Source: Actinomadura oligospora ATCC 43269 (GTDB lineage: Bacteria; Actinomycetota; Actinomycetes; Streptosporangiales; Streptosporangiaceae). Taken from it: DNA of 64,000 bases. The notes below the pieces were generated by a model. That model searched no databases. It had not been told where the DNA came from and saw only the letters and a list, made by a program, of their open reading frames with translations. Positions 23,101 to 30,569 of this stretch are shown here, piece after piece. The stretch lies in the NCBI RefSeq assembly GCF_000518265.1, contig NZ_KI912411.1:388072-452071 (forward strand). Direction: 5' to 3'. Position 1 is the first letter of the stretch. Each line of letters starts with the position of its first letter. The translations under genes and the position numbers were made by a program.

Positions 23101-24981
23101 TTATCCCCGGTTCACGGTCACCGTTGCGGCACGGGCGGGCGGGCTCTCACGGTGGACGCGGTCCAGCGCGGTGACGGTGTAGGTGTAGTCGCGTCCGGGC
23201 CGCGCGGAGGTGTCGGTGAGGGTGAGCCGCGCGCCGGCGGGGGTGCCGGGGTCGCGGACGGTCCCGATCAGCGCGGCGGGGTCGACGGCGGCGCAGCCCG
23301 CGCCGCGGCCGTCGCGCCGGTAGATCGCGTACGCGACGGTCCGTCCGGCGCCGTCGCCGGTGCCGGCGGGGGCCCAGGAGATCTGCACGCCGCGTCCACG
23401 GTCGGCGGTGGCGGCGCGGACGTCGTGGACGGGCGCGGGCACGGCCGCCTTCTGTGCCTTGGGCGGCGCGGCGGGCGGGATCGCTGGACGTTTGTAGTGG
23501 TCGGCGCGGACGCGGGCGGCGAAGCCGCGCTGGTTGCGGGCGATGTCGCTGGCGGAGAAGAAGATGTCGCCGCGGACCTCGGGGTGGCGGGCGTTCAGGG
23601 TGAGGTGGCGGGACAGTTCGCCGGTCTTGCGCCAGGTGGCGTCCTCCCCGACGCGGTAGCCGGCCTGGCCGATGCTGAGCTGGACGCCGCTGCCGGCGAC
23701 CTGGCGGCTCCACCAGCCGACCAGGGTGCGGTAGTCGGCGGCGCGGTCGCCGATCGGCCAGTACAGCTGGGGGGTGACGTAGTCGATCCAGCGTTTGCGG
23801 ATCCAGCCGCGGGTGTCGGCGTAGATGTCGTCGTAGGACTGCAGGGCCTTGGTGGCCGAGCCCGCGGGGTCGGTGGTCTTGTTGCGCCAGACGCCGAACG
23901 GGCTGATCCCGAACCGCACCCACGGCTTGGCCTGATGGATCTTCCCCGAGAGCGTCTGGACGAGGGTGTCGACGTTGCGGCGCCGCCAGTCGGCCTTGGC
24001 CATGCCGTGGCCGCTCGCCCGGTAGGTGGCGGCGTCGGGGAAGTCGCCGGACTCGGGGTAGGGGTAGAAGTAGTCGTCGAAGTGGACTGCGTCGATGTCG
24101 TACTTGTTCACCACGTCCATGACGGCGTTGGTGGCCAGGTCGCGGACCTGCGGCAGGCCCGGGTCGTACCAGAGCTGGTCGCCGTAGGCGCGGACCCAGT
24201 CGGGGTGCTTGCGGGCCGGGCTGTTCGGGGCGAGCTTGGACCGGTCCTTGTCCTGCGCGACGCGGTAGGGGTTGAACCAGGCGTGGAACTCCAGGTTCCG
24301 CGCGTGCGCCTCCTTGATCATGAAGGCGAGGACGTCGTAGCCGGGGTCCTTGCCGGGGGTGCCGGTGAGGACGGCCGACCACGGCTCGTACGGGGACCTG
24401 TAGAACGCGTCGGCGTCGGGGCGGATCTGCACGACGGCGGCGTTGAGGTTCATGGCGCGGGCGGTGTCGAGCAGGCGGGTGAACCGTTTGCGCTGCTCGG
24501 CGGCGGGCTTGGAGGGGTCGGTGGGCCAGTCGGTGCCGCCGACGGTCGCGATCCACATGGCGCGCAGCTGCCGGGAGCGGGAGTCGCCGGGCGCGGCGAT
24601 CGCGGCGCATTCGGCGCGGACGGCGTCGGCGGTGTCCTTGCGGGTGCCGCCGAACGCGGACATGCATCCGGTCGCGGTGGCGAGGGCGAGGGCGGCGCCG
24701 GTGACCGACGTCACCGTCCGACGCGTCCGACGCGTCCGGCGGGTCCGGCGGGTCCGGTTGGTCTGGCGGGCTTGGCCGCTGCCGCGCGTCCGGCCGCTGC
24801 CGTTGCCCGCCGTCTCGCCCGCGCCTGCGTTTGCGTCGCCGGCCTCGCCGCCGCTTCCGCGTCCGCCGCCCGGCCGGGGCGCGGGGCGCGGGCCGGTGTG
24901 GGCGCGGGTGGCGGGAGAGGTGGGACGGGCTGCCTGGGGTTTCCGCGATCGCGATGCCATAGCCGAGCCATTGTTACGCAC
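23101..24981 (-). CDS. Family-10-like glycosyl hydrolase (GHL10) lipoprotein with C-terminal FnIII-like domain
   Basis: 626 residues. A long basic N-terminus with an Arg-Thr-Arg repeat precedes a hydrophobic stretch and a lipobox-like ATGC (LALATATGCMS), so it is probably lipid-anchored outside the membrane. The GHL10/DUF187 domain starts at RAMWIATVGGTDWP and includes FHAWFNPYRVAQ, IDAVHFDDYFYPYP and WIDYVTPQLYWP. A fibronectin-III-like domain follows (last 100 residues or so). Start codon uncertain: GTG 24981 or ATG 24960, neither with a clear ribosome site. Polysaccharide substrate unknown. Confidence 0.85.
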   Translation of the reverse strand: MRNNGSAMASRSRKPQAARPTSPATRAHTGPRPAPRPGGGRGSGGEAGDANAGAGETAGNGSGRTRGSGQARQTNRTRRTRRTRRTRRTVTSVTGAALALATATGCMSAFGGTRKDTADAVRAECAAIAAPGDSRSRQLRAMWIATVGGTDWPTDPSKPAAEQRKRFTRLLDTARAMNLNAAVVQIRPDADAFYRSPYEPWSAVLTGTPGKDPGYDVLAFMIKEAHARNLEFHAWFNPYRVAQDKDRSKLAPNSPARKHPDWVRAYGDQLWYDPGLPQVRDLATNAVMDVVNKYDIDAVHFDDYFYPYPESGDFPDAATYRASGHGMAKADWRRRNVDTLVQTLSGKIHQAKPWVRFGISPFGVWRNKTTDPAGSATKALQSYDDIYADTRGWIRKRWIDYVTPQLYWPIGDRAADYRTLVGWWSRQVAGSGVQLSIGQAGYRVGEDATWRKTGELSRHLTLNARHPEVRGDIFFSASDIARNQRGFAARVRADHYKRPAIPPAAPPKAQKAAVPAPVHDVRAATADRGRGVQISWAPAGTGDGAGRTVAYAIYRRDGRGAGCAAVDPAALIGTVRDPGTPAGARLTLTDTSARPGRDYTYTVTALDRVHRESPPARAATVTVNRG

Positions 24982-25119
24982 TCGTTGCCATGGTTCCGCC
25001 GGAACACGCGTGTCCGCGTGGACGAGTCTCCGGCACGCGCCGTTCGCCGCCGTTCGGTGATCGGAGCCGCCGTTTCGGTTGGTTCAGCGTGGTTCGGGGC
25101 GGTCGCCGGGTGGGGCCGG

Positions 25120-26139
25120 TCAGGCGTTCTCGGCGGTGAGTTCGACGGGCTGGGCGATGACGTCGACCATCGCGCCGTTGCGCAGGACGGTGATCGGGAG
25201 GGGCCGTCCGATCGCCTCGGCGAACATCAGCCGCTGCAGGGACTGGGCGTGCGACACCGGTGCCCCGGCGGCGGCCAGGACCAGGTCGCCGCGCCGCAGT
25301 CCGGCCTGGTCGGCGGGGCTGCCGGGGACGACCTCGGCGACCCGCAGCGCGTCCGCCTGTCCGAGGCGTTCGCGCAGTTGGGCCGGGACGGGCACGGGCG
25401 CGGCGACGACGCCCAGGTAGGCGCGGCGGACGCGGCCGTCGCGCATGAGCGCGCCGATGATGCGGCGGGTGGTGGCGTTGACGGGGACGGCGAGTCCGAC
25501 GCCGATCCCGGCGACGGCGGTGTTGACGCCGACGACGTGTCCGCGCCAGTCGGCGAGGGCTCCGCCGGAGTTGCCGGGGTTGAGGGCGGCGTCGGTCTGG
25601 ATGACGTCCTCGACGATCCGGACGGCGCTGCCGCTGCGGGTCGGCAGGGACCGTCCGAGCGCGGACACCACCCCGGCGGTGACCGATCCGGCCAGGCCGA
25701 GGGGGTTGCCGACGGCGACGACGAGCTGCCCGACGACCAGGGTGCCGCTGTCGCCGAGGCGGGCTGGCACGGGCACGGGGGCGGGTCCGTCGGCGCGGAC
25801 GACGGCCAGGTCCGACAGGGGGTCGGTGCCGACGACGGTGAAGGCGGTGGTGGTGCCGTCGGCGAACGCGACCTGCCCGCCGGTGGCGCCTCCGACGACG
25901 TGGGCGTTGGTGAGCAGGAACCCGTCGCCGGTGAACAGCACGGCCGACCCGGAGCCCTCCCGGCCCCGGTACCGGACGCGCAGCCCGGCGACGCTGGGGG
26001 TCAGCTCGCGGGCGACGTCGGAGACGACGCGCGAGTAGGCGTCCAGCGCGCCGCCGTCCCGATCACCGTCCTGATCATCATGTCGGTCGGCGTCGGTGTG
26101 GGGGTCGTCTGCGTGGGGGTCGTGTGGGTCGGGGAACAT
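25120..26139 (-). CDS. S1C (HtrA/DegP-like) serine protease with PDZ domain, no membrane anchor
   Basis: 339 residues. The catalytic triad is His80 (LLTNAHVVGG), Asp110 (PLSDLAVV) and Ser191 (NPGNSGGAL), and a PDZ domain follows at about residues 235-325 (GSPADQAGLRRGDLVLAA). Unusually there is no signal peptide or membrane helix. The first 30 residues are instead an Asp/His-rich tract (DPHDPHADDPHTDADRHDD) that may bind metal. ATG 26139 is preceded by GGGAGG. The location is therefore predicted cytoplasmic unless exported by another route. Confidence 0.9.
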   Translation of the reverse strand: MFPDPHDPHADDPHTDADRHDDQDGDRDGGALDAYSRVVSDVARELTPSVAGLRVRYRGREGSGSAVLFTGDGFLLTNAHVVGGATGGQVAFADGTTTAFTVVGTDPLSDLAVVRADGPAPVPVPARLGDSGTLVVGQLVVAVGNPLGLAGSVTAGVVSALGRSLPTRSGSAVRIVEDVIQTDAALNPGNSGGALADWRGHVVGVNTAVAGIGVGLAVPVNATTRRIIGALMRDGRVRRAYLGVVAAPVPVPAQLRERLGQADALRVAEVVPGSPADQAGLRRGDLVLAAAGAPVSHAQSLQRLMFAEAIGRPLPITVLRNGAMVDVIAQPVELTAENA

Positions 26140-26154
26140 CGCACCTCCCGATGA

Positions 26155-26169
26155 TTACATGCTTACATG
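26155..26169. promoter_or_regulatory. Direct repeat TTACATG, 8-bp period, upstream of protease gene
   Basis: TTACATG occurs at 26155-26161 and 26163-26169, 16 bp upstream of the S1C protease start. On the protease strand a TTGACA follows directly upstream of the repeats. It is AT-rich against a GC background and a plausible promoter or regulator site. Confidence 0.35.
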
Positions 26170-26262
26170 TCAACACGCCGGGGTGAAGGGGTCTTCCCGT
26201 CCGGTCCGGCGGGATCGTGGGGTTTCGGGGACGAGGTGGGGGGTGCGGCTAGGGTCGTGCGC

Positions 26263-26997
26263 ATGAGCACCGGGGTCGAGGCAGAGGCAGACGTGCTGGA
26301 GCGGGCGGCGGGGGTCGGGGGCGAGCTGGTGCTGCGCCGCGCCGGGGAGCATCACGAGATCATCAGCAACGGGGTGTTCCTCATGGACACCCGCAACGGC
26401 GAGTCGGAGCGGCTGCTGGTGTCGGCTGCCGTGGACGCCGTCCCGGAGCGTGGCCCGGACGCCGGTTCGAACGGTGTTCCGGACGGTGTTCCGGACGGTG
26501 GTTCGGGGCCGGTGAGCGTGCTGGTGGGCGGCCTGGGCGTGGGGTTCAGCCTGGCCGAGGCGGTGCGGCTGCCGCGGGTCGGCGCGGTGACGGTCGTGGA
26601 GCGGGAGCCCGCGGTGGTCGGCTGGCATTCGGAGCGGGACGCGCCGCTGCGGCCGTTCTCCGGCGGCGCGCTGGACGATCCGCGGGTGCGGATCGTCACC
26701 GCCGACCTGGTGGATCATCTGACGGGCGACCCGTCCCGGTACGACGTGCTGTGCCTGGACGTCGACAACGGCCCGGACTGGACGGTCACCCCCGGCAACG
26801 CCCGCCTGTACGGCCCGGACGGCCTGGACCTGCTGGAGGCGCGGCTCACCGGGCGGGGCGTGCTGGCCGTGTGGAGCGCGGGCGCGGCACCGGCGTTCGA
26901 GGAATTGCTGCGGGGCCGGTTCGAGCGGGTGGAGGTGCTGCCGGTGCCGGTGCCGCGCGGCGAACCCGACGTGGTGTACCTGGCCCGCCACGCCTGA
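26263..26997 (+). CDS. Spermidine/polyamine aminopropyltransferase-like protein
   Basis: 244 residues from ATG 26263. It has a class I SAM-type Rossmann core: LVGGLGVGFSLAEAV as the nucleotide loop, VVEREPAVVGWH, then RYDVLCLDVDNGPDW. Upstream ISNGVFLMDTRNGESERLLV is typical of SpeE-like proteins. A short repeat (DGVPDG) lies in the loop around residues 70-80. TAGGGT at 26250-26255 lies 7 nt before the start, so the gene is probably leaderless; an earlier ATG at 26167 would lie upstream of that promoter. Aminopropyl transfer itself is unproven. Confidence 0.8.
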   Translation: MSTGVEAEADVLERAAGVGGELVLRRAGEHHEIISNGVFLMDTRNGESERLLVSAAVDAVPERGPDAGSNGVPDGVPDGGSGPVSVLVGGLGVGFSLAEAVRLPRVGAVTVVEREPAVVGWHSERDAPLRPFSGGALDDPRVRIVTADLVDHLTGDPSRYDVLCLDVDNGPDWTVTPGNARLYGPDGLDLLEARLTGRGVLAVWSAGAAPAFEELLRGRFERVEVLPVPVPRGEPDVVYLARHA

Positions 26998-27078
26998 CAC
27001 TCCCGGGCCTCCCCTTGGCCGCCCCCTCGGAGGGCTTCCCCGGCGGGGCTCCCTCGGCGGGGCTTCCGCCGTTCCAGG

Positions 27079-27093
27079 GCCTGATGATCAGGC
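27079..27093. terminator. Short palindrome GCCTGA-TGA-TCAGGC
   Basis: A 6-3-6 inverted repeat lies 82 bp after the spermidine-synthase-like gene and 137 bp before bioY. It may be a weak terminator or a regulatory site for bioY; the stem is too short to decide. Confidence 0.3.
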
Positions 27094-27229
27094 GCCGGGG
27101 GGCGTGGTGTCGTGGCCGATGGGGGACGGCGACAAATCGGGGCGGGGTGATTCTGTACCCCGCGTGATCCCCCCACAGCGGGTCGTTCGCTAAGTTTCGA
27201 CCCAACACGCACGTTTTGTGGAGGTTGCT

Positions 27230-27823
27230 GTGTCCACCGCTCACGCCGCCCCGGCGTCCCGGCGTCCCGTCGCCGTCCTGTCCGACCTGCTGCCGGGCGC
27301 GTTCGCCCGCGACGCCGCGCTGGTGGCCGGTGCCGCCGCGCTGGTCGGGGTCGCCGCGCAGATCTCGATCCCGCTGCCCGGCACGCCCGTGCCGGTGTCC
27401 GGGCAGACCTTCGCCGTCCTGCTGGCGGGGGCCGCGCTCGGCCGCACCCGCGCGGCGCTCGGCATGCTGCTGTACCTGGCGGCGGGCGTCGCCGGGGTCC
27501 CGTGGTTCGCCGAGGGCACCTCCGGCGCGTCGATGCCGACGCTCGGGTACGTGCTCGGGTTCGTGCTGGCCGCCGCGGTCGTGGGCCGCCTGGCCGAGCG
27601 CGGCGGGGACCGCACGCCGCTGCGGACGGTCGCGACGATGACGTTCGGCACCGTCCTGATCTACCTGGTGGGCGTCCCGTACCTGATGGCGTCGCTGCAC
27701 GTGAGCCTGGACAAGGCGCTGCACCTGGGTGTCACGCCGTTCCTGGCCGGGGACGCACTGAAGGTGCTGCTGGCGGCGGGTCTGCTGCCGGTCGCGTGGC
27801 GTTTCGCCGGCCGCCGCGGCTGA
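27230..27823 (+). CDS. bioY: Biotin transporter substrate-binding component BioY
   Basis: 197 residues with six hydrophobic helices; this is the S component of an ECF-type biotin uptake system. The family motif around GTPVPVSGQTFAVLLAGAALG is clear, with GVPWFAEG and GYVLGFVLAA following. GTG 27230 is chosen because GGAGG lies 5 nt upstream; an in-frame GTG at 27218 overlaps that site. BioM and BioN genes are not next to it, so it works alone or with a shared ECF module. Confidence 0.93.
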   Translation: MSTAHAAPASRRPVAVLSDLLPGAFARDAALVAGAAALVGVAAQISIPLPGTPVPVSGQTFAVLLAGAALGRTRAALGMLLYLAAGVAGVPWFAEGTSGASMPTLGYVLGFVLAAAVVGRLAERGGDRTPLRTVATMTFGTVLIYLVGVPYLMASLHVSLDKALHLGVTPFLAGDALKVLLAAGLLPVAWRFAGRRG

Positions 27824-27842
27824 CACCGGGAAGAAGGCTGGT

Positions 27843-27898
27843 CCTCCGGCCGTGTTCCTCCGGCCGTGTTCCTGTGACCGTGCCCCTGTGACCGTGCC
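27843..27898. repeat. 14-bp tandem repeat array (2 + 2 copies)
   Basis: CCTCCGGCCGTGTT is present twice (27843-27870), followed directly by CCTGTGACCGTGCC twice (27871-27898). A degenerate fifth unit begins CCTGGGACC. The rest of the 27824-28050 gap is GC-rich with no gene seen. Confidence 0.75.
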
Positions 27899-28054
27899 CC
27901 TGGGACCTGGACCCCTGGGGGCCGGGTCACAGGGGCCCGGTCCCTCGGCCGGGCCCGCAGGGGCCAGGCCCCTGGGGCTTTCCGGGTTCGCGTGAGTCCG
28001 GCGGGGCGTGGGCGGTGCTGTGGCGAAGGCCTCGGCGTGCTTGCGCCCCGCCGG

Positions 28055-28083
28055 TTTGAACGGGTTCAAAACTCCCGTAGAGT
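28055..28083 (+). promoter_or_regulatory. menF promoter with embedded palindrome (TTTGAAC-GG-GTTCAAA)
   Basis: TTGAAC (28056-28061) and TAGAGT (28078-28083) are spaced 16 bp, and the start codon lies 7 nt further on, giving a leaderless transcript. A 7-2-7 inverted repeat (28055-28070) covers the -35 element. A matching palindrome covers the -35 of menE at 40710-40724, which suggests the same DNA-binding protein acts at both. Confidence 0.65.
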
Positions 28084-28090
28084 GGCGTTC

Positions 28091-29380
28091 GTGAAGCTCG
28101 CCGTGCACGCACCCGGCCGCCTCGTCGTCCGCACCGTTCCGGTCGCCGACCCCGGCGACCTGCTGTCGCGGCTTCCCCACCCCACCGCGCTGGCCTGGGT
28201 CCGGCACGGCGACGGCCTGGTCGGCTGGGGTGAGACCGCCCGCCTGGAGCTGCCCGGCGGGCACGACCGTTTCGCGGCGGCCGACACCTGGCTGCAGGAG
28301 ATGTTCGGGTCCGCCGAGGTCGAGGACCCGCTGCGCCTGCCCGGCACCGGCCCGGTCGCGTTCGGCAGCTTCGGTTTCGACCCCAAGTCGGCGGACTCGG
28401 TCCTGATCGTCCCCCGGTACGTGCTGGGCCGCCGCGACGGCCACGCGTGGGTCACCACGATCGGCGACCCCGCCGACGACTCCTTCGACGAGGTGTTGGA
28501 CGCCGTCCTCGGCGTCGAGCGCGACGGCGTCACGGCGACGGGCGCGTTCGCGCCGGTCGCGCCGGGGCGGCTCACCTGGAGCGACGGCGCGCGCAGCGCC
28601 CCGGCCTGGGCGCAGGCGGTCGAGACCGCCACGTCCCGGATCCGGTCCGGGCATCTCGGGAAGGTCGTCCTCGCGCGGGACCTGATCGCCCACGCGGACC
28701 GTCCGATCGACGCGCGGGTCCTCCTGCGCCGCCTCGCGGACCGCTACCCCACCTGTTACACCTTCGCCGTCGCGGGCCTGGTCGGCGCGACGCCCGAACT
28801 GCTGATCCGCCGGGCCGGTGACCAGGTCGACTCGCTGGTGCTGGCCGGGACGACCGCGCGCGGCACCGGCCCCGCCGACGACGACGCCCGCGCCGCCGGG
28901 CTGTTCCGCTCCCCCAAGGACCGCGAGGAGCACTCCTACGCGGTCGACATGGTGCGCGACGCGCTCGCGCCGCTGTGCACCGACCTGGACGTCCCTGCGG
29001 AGCCGGAGCTGCTGCGGCTGCCGAACGTGACGCACCTGGCGTCGCCGGTGCACGGGCGGCTCGCGGCGCACCGGACGGTCCTGGACGTGCTGGCGGCGCT
29101 GCACCCGACGCCCGCGGTGGCGGGCACGCCGACCGACCGGGCGCTGGACCTGATCCGTGAGCTGGAGGGCATGGACCGCGGCCGGTACGCGGGCCCGGTC
29201 GGCTGGGTCGACGCGCGCGGCGACGGCGAGTGGGGCATCGCGCTGCGGTGCGCGGAGCTGTCGGGGACGCGGGCGCGGCTGTTCGCGGGCTGCGGGATCG
29301 TCGCGGACTCCGATCCGGCGGCGGAGCTGGCGGAGGCGCGGAACAAGTTCCGCGCGATGCAGTACGCCCTCGAAGGCTGA
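28091..29380 (+). CDS. menF: Isochorismate synthase
   Basis: 429 residues from GTG 28091. It converts chorismate to isochorismate, the entry step to menaquinone (or to a siderophore). The chorismate-binding domain shows KVVLARDLIAHADRPID, ATPELLIRRAGDQVDSLVLA, GTTARGTGPADDDARA, SPKDREEHSYAVDMVRDALA, and the C-terminal GCGIVADSDPAAELAEARNK. Upstream in-frame codons lie before the promoter, so this start is favoured. The presence of menD, menC, menB and menE 8-13 kb away favours the menaquinone role. Confidence 0.9.
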   Translation: MKLAVHAPGRLVVRTVPVADPGDLLSRLPHPTALAWVRHGDGLVGWGETARLELPGGHDRFAAADTWLQEMFGSAEVEDPLRLPGTGPVAFGSFGFDPKSADSVLIVPRYVLGRRDGHAWVTTIGDPADDSFDEVLDAVLGVERDGVTATGAFAPVAPGRLTWSDGARSAPAWAQAVETATSRIRSGHLGKVVLARDLIAHADRPIDARVLLRRLADRYPTCYTFAVAGLVGATPELLIRRAGDQVDSLVLAGTTARGTGPADDDARAAGLFRSPKDREEHSYAVDMVRDALAPLCTDLDVPAEPELLRLPNVTHLASPVHGRLAAHRTVLDVLAALHPTPAVAGTPTDRALDLIRELEGMDRGRYAGPVGWVDARGDGEWGIALRCAELSGTRARLFAGCGIVADSDPAAELAEARNKFRAMQYALEG

Positions 29381-29381
29381 C

Positions 29382-29500
29382 CCGTCCCAGGCTTGCCCCG
29401 TCCCAGGTTTGCCCCGCCCCAAGGCCCCACCCGTCCCAAGGCCTGACTCGCTCGGGGCTTGATCCGTTCGGGTTTGATCCGCGCTGAGGTTCGGCTCGTC
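29382..29500. repeat. Degenerate short repeats downstream of menF
   Basis: CCGTCCCAGGCTTGCC (29382-29397) is followed by the near-identical CCGTCCCAGGTTTGCC (29398-29413), then looser copies, and later a TTGATCCG / TTCGGG pattern occurs twice. No gene is supported in 29381-29609. Confidence 0.5.
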
Positions 29501-29621
29501 GCAGCGCTCGGTTCGTGCCGTTCGGGGCGGTGGCGTCGTGCGGGGTCGGTCTGTGCGTCCGGGACGGCTCGCGGGTGGTCGTTCGGGAGGGGGTGACGAG
29601 GGCGGCGCGTAGGGTGGGCGG

Positions 29622-30569
29622 ATGGTCTGGAGTCTGCTGGGCGCGCTCGCCGCTGCCTGCTGTTTCGGCGTCGCCACCGTGTTGGAGGCCGTGGCGGCGC
29701 GGACCACGACGCCCAGCGAAGGCGTGGATCCGCGGCTGCTGGTGCGGCTGGCGGCCAACGTGCCGTTCATGACGGGCATCGGCCTGGACCTGCTGGGTTT
29801 CGGGTTGGAGCTGGCGGCGCTGCGGTCGCTGCCGCTGTTCGTGGTGCAGGCGATCATCGCGGCGGCGCTCGCGGTCACGGCCGTGGTCGCGGGCCCGGTG
29901 CTGAAGGTGCGGCTGCGGGGGGCCGAGTGGGCGGCGGTGCTGGCGGTCTGCGCCGGGCTGGCGCTGCTCGGATCGTCGGCCGGGCGAGAGGGGCCCTCGC
30001 ACATCGGACCGGCGTTCCACTGGACGCTGCTGGGGTGCGCGCTGGTGCTGCTGGTGGCCGGTGCGATGGCGGGACGGCTGACCGGGACGGCGCGGTCGGT
30101 GACGCTCGGGCTGGTCGCGGGCCTGGGGTTCGGTGTGGTGGCGTTGGCGGCGCGGGTCCTGACGAGCCTGAACCCGGTGGACCTGCTCACCGATCCCGCC
30201 GCGTACGCGCTGGCGGCGGCGGGTGTGGCGGCGCTGCTGTTCTACGCGACGGCGTTGCAGCGGGGGTCGGTGACCAGCACGACGGCGGCGATGGTGGTCG
30301 CCGAGACCGTCGTGCCGGCCGCGGTCGGGGTCGTCCTGCTGGGTGATCACACGCGGCCGGGGCTGGGGCCGGTGGCGGCGACGGGGTTCGTGGTGGCGGT
30401 CGCGGCGACGCTCGTCCTGGCCCGGTTCGGGGAGCCCCACGTCCCCGAACCCGAGTCCGGGTCCGGCGCCGCTTCGGACGGCGATGCCGGTTCCGGGGCC
30501 GGTTCCGGGGCCCTGTCCGGGCGGTCGCCGGGCGGGGACCGGTCCGAGCCCGCGCATCCGGCGGGTTAG
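29622..30569 (+). CDS. DMT superfamily (EamA/NIPA-like) integral membrane protein
   Basis: 315 residues with nine or ten hydrophobic helices. It begins with VWSLLGALAAACCFGVATVL and includes SLPLFVVQAIIAAALAVTAV, a pattern seen in actinobacterial DMT/NIPA-like proteins; the last 50 residues are a Gly/Ser/Pro tail. The gene is probably leaderless (TAGGGT at 29610-29615, ATG 29622). Its TAG stop overlaps the stop of the convergent nei gene on the other strand. Transport substrate unknown. Confidence 0.72.
   Translation: MVWSLLGALAAACCFGVATVLEAVAARTTTPSEGVDPRLLVRLAANVPFMTGIGLDLLGFGLELAALRSLPLFVVQAIIAAALAVTAVVAGPVLKVRLRGAEWAAVLAVCAGLALLGSSAGREGPSHIGPAFHWTLLGCALVLLVAGAMAGRLTGTARSVTLGLVAGLGFGVVALAARVLTSLNPVDLLTDPAAYALAAAGVAALLFYATALQRGSVTSTTAAMVVAETVVPAAVGVVLLGDHTRPGLGPVAATGFVVAVAATLVLARFGEPHVPEPESGSGAASDGDAGSGAGSGALSGRSPGGDRSEPAHPAG

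Noticed and set aside
23152..26154. 1000-codon plus-strand open frame
   Set aside because: It covers two clear minus-strand genes (GHL10 and S1C protease) and has the composition of a GC-rich shadow frame.
26846..30190. 1114-codon minus-strand open frame
   Set aside because: It runs antisense to bioY, menF and part of the DMT-like gene and has only low-complexity Arg/Pro/Ala sequence.
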